From NCBI RefSeq assembly GCF_009793335.1, contig NZ_WING01000001.1, positions 7,415,929 through 7,479,928 on the forward strand: a stretch of DNA of 64,000 bases. The letters run 5' to 3'. Below the pieces are notes generated by a model. The model was given only the letters and a program-made list of their open reading frames with translations, ran no database searches and had not been told where the DNA came from. Both the position numbers and the translations under genes were made by a program. Of the stretch, positions 62,700 through 64,000 are shown piece by piece (positions within the stretch are counted from its first letter, which is position 1; every line of letters begins with the position of its first letter). This DNA is from Actinomadura sp. J1-007. Its GTDB lineage: Bacteria; Actinomycetota; Actinomycetes; Streptosporangiales; Streptosporangiaceae.

Positions 62700-63872
62700 A
62701 TGTCCCGCCCCACCGGCGACGTGCAAGCATTCGAAGCCCACGCGACTGACGCCGATCTCGACGATCTGCGCGCGCGACTGGCCGCGGCGCGGCTACCGGA
62801 GGCTGAGACGGTTCAGCGCGCCGCGCCCGGCCGTCGCCGGTGGGAACAGGGCGTTCCTCTCGCCGACCTCGTTGATCTCGTGGACTACTGGCGCACGGGG
62901 TACGACTGGCGGTCGTTCGAGGAGCGTCTTAATCGCATCGGCCAGTTCCGCACGACAATTGACGGTCTGGGAATCCACTTTCTGCACCGCCGCTCCACAC
63001 GCGCGGACGCCACTCCTCTGATCCTGACGCACGGCTGGCCGGGCAGCATCGCCGAGTTCATCGACGTGGTAGACGGGCTGGCGGACCCGAACGATGCAGA
63101 AGCACCGGCGTTCCACGTCGTGGTTCCGTCGCTCCCAGGCTTTGGTCACAGCGACAAGCCGGCCACTACCGGATGGGGAACCGAGAAGATCGCGGCCGCA
63201 TGGGTGGAACTGATGGGAAGGCTCGGCTACAGCAAGTTCGTGGCGCAAGGCGGTGACTGGGGAGGAAATATCACCACGGTTCTCGGCGGGAGGTTCCCGG
63301 CGCACGTCCTCGGCATCCACACGACGTTCGCGGAAGCGCCGCCCGGGTTGTCAACGGACGGGCTGACGGCGGTCGAGCGCAAGTGGACCGAGGAGACCCG
63401 TGACTTCTGGCGCCACCGCGCGGCGTACGCGAAGCAGCAGGCGACCCGACCGCAGACCATCGGCTACTCGCTCGTCGACTCACCGGTCGGGCTTCTCGCC
63501 TGGATCCTCGACAAGTTCGCCGAGTGGTCGGATACCGAGGACAGCCCGTTCGAGACGATTTCCAGAGACCGTGTTCTCGACAATGTGACCCTGTACTGGC
63601 TGACGCGGACCGGCGCGTCGTCGGCCCGCATCTATTACGAAAGCCACAACTCGCTCGATCCCGAACTGCGAGTCGACGTCCCGTCGGCGATCAGCATGTA
63701 TCCCCGCGACATCGAGAAGACACCGCGCCCCTGGGCCCAGGAGCGATACCGCCAGATCGTCCGATGGAGGTCACCCGAAACCGGCGGACACTTCCCGTCG
63801 CTGGAGATACCCGATTACTTCATCAAGGACCTGCAAGAAGGACTCGCGGCAGTACTGGCCACTCACCGCTGA
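62700..63872 (+). CDS. epoxide hydrolase (EHN-domain alpha/beta hydrolase)
   Basis: 390 residues from ATG 62700, after AGGAGG. The N-terminal epoxide hydrolase lid (DADLDDLRARLAAARLPEAE, YDWRSFEERLNRIGQFRTTI) is followed by the oxyanion motif THGWPGS, the Asp nucleophile in AQGGDWGGNITT, ring-opening Tyr residues in the cap, and the catalytic His in GGHFPSLE. It hydrolyses epoxides to diols. Divergent from the CGNR regulator and behind its operator region; the 3' end leads into a convergent gene. No signal peptide. Confidence 0.9.
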   Translation: MSRPTGDVQAFEAHATDADLDDLRARLAAARLPEAETVQRAAPGRRRWEQGVPLADLVDLVDYWRTGYDWRSFEERLNRIGQFRTTIDGLGIHFLHRRSTRADATPLILTHGWPGSIAEFIDVVDGLADPNDAEAPAFHVVVPSLPGFGHSDKPATTGWGTEKIAAAWVELMGRLGYSKFVAQGGDWGGNITTVLGGRFPAHVLGIHTTFAEAPPGLSTDGLTAVERKWTEETRDFWRHRAAYAKQQATRPQTIGYSLVDSPVGLLAWILDKFAEWSDTEDSPFETISRDRVLDNVTLYWLTRTGASSARIYYESHNSLDPELRVDVPSAISMYPRDIEKTPRPWAQERYRQIVRWRSPETGGHFPSLEIPDYFIKDLQEGLAAVLATHR

Positions 63873-63885
63873 ACCCGCTCGACGG

Positions 63886-64000
63886 TTACCGCATTAGAGG
63901 TGGGGAGGAGGGTTTGGATGGGGGTTTCGGGTCAGTGAGCAGGGGGCTTTCTATGGGGCGTGCGGCGGCTATGAGGGTTCGGAGGTGGTCGGCGGCGCCC
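63886..64000 (-). CDS. possible C-terminal end of a gene running off the window
   Basis: On the minus strand the frame is open from the window edge to TAA at 63886 and reads AADHLRTLIAAARPIES followed by a Pro/Ser-rich tail. The first part could end a helical domain. Only 38 residues are visible and no family can be named; it would be convergent with the epoxide hydrolase. Confidence 0.3.
   Translation of the reverse strand, partial: GAADHLRTLIAAARPIESPLLTDPKPPSKPSSPPLMR

Overview
The window is very GC-rich, uses GTG/TTG starts freely and is packed with TetR, MarR, PucR, LysR, Lrp and AraC regulators, cytosolic Ser/Thr kinases and F420/FMN-type oxidoreductases. This is the profile of a filamentous actinomycete chromosome, most likely a Streptosporangiales member such as Actinomadura/Thermomonosporaceae (an inference from gene content, helped by the WD40-fused kinase, a type first described in Thermomonospora). 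I see no rRNA, tRNA, CRISPR array, transposase, integrase or prophage gene.

Layout. 0-7 kb: a truncated small-molecule kinase, then a signalling island with a Ser/Thr kinase (1193), an FG-GAP beta-propeller protein (2585), a TPR-kinase-TPR protein (4201) and a small DUF4345-like membrane protein. 7-15 kb: LysE exporter, TetR plus a saccharopine-dehydrogenase-like enzyme facing two tandem palindromes, a DHFR-like reductase, an SAM methyltransferase, and a secreted PETase-like hydrolase between two PucR regulators. 15.4-19 kb: a 1211-residue kinase-TPR-double WD40 propeller protein. 19-23.5 kb: hydrolase/SnoaL pair divergent from TetR, MOSC protein, NmrA-like reductase plus DUF1772 protein. 23.6-26.8 kb: tightly overlapped ABC transporter and two-component system operon. 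26.9-30.4 kb: LysR divergent from pcaF-pcaI-pcaJ, the last steps of the beta-ketoadipate pathway. 30.4-36.9 kb: carotenoid oxygenase, several small stress/detox proteins, and an MFS exporter divergent from TetR. 37.2-41.8 kb: a membrane PP2C phosphatase beside a second FG-GAP protein, then a DrrAB-like ABC exporter. 41.9-45.2 kb: Lrp regulator, VOC protein and carboxylesterase. 45.4-49.7 kb: an RHS polymorphic-toxin-like protein with an overlapping putative immunity gene. 49.9-53.8 kb: MarR, SnoaL-like, SRPBCC, FAD monooxygenase and TetR, a small aromatic-tailoring or detoxification set. 53.8-64 kb: VOC, DUF3703, AraC, DUF6098, LLM oxidoreductase plus FMN reductase, MarR, a second LLM oxidoreductase, TetR, DUF1992, a secreted protein, CGNR regulator and epoxide hydrolase.

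A property of the sequence itself matters for every reader: at least 26 places look like frameshifts, and every one requires adding a single base, nearly always in a short run of G or C. The proteins read normally on either side. I list these genes as 'pseudogene' because their frame is broken as written, but systematic base-call deletions in G/C runs are the likelier explanation; most are probably intact genes in the organism. One separate defect, an in-frame TAG in the ABC ATPase at 40635, is a substitution.

Regulation is unusually readable: clear inverted repeats sit in most divergent promoter regions (8641, 20354, 27782, 32717, 36196, 40013, 50467, 53688, 60474, 62618), and at least eleven genes, mostly regulators, have a TANNNT box 6-8 bases before the start codon with no ribosome binding site, as expected for leaderless mRNAs.
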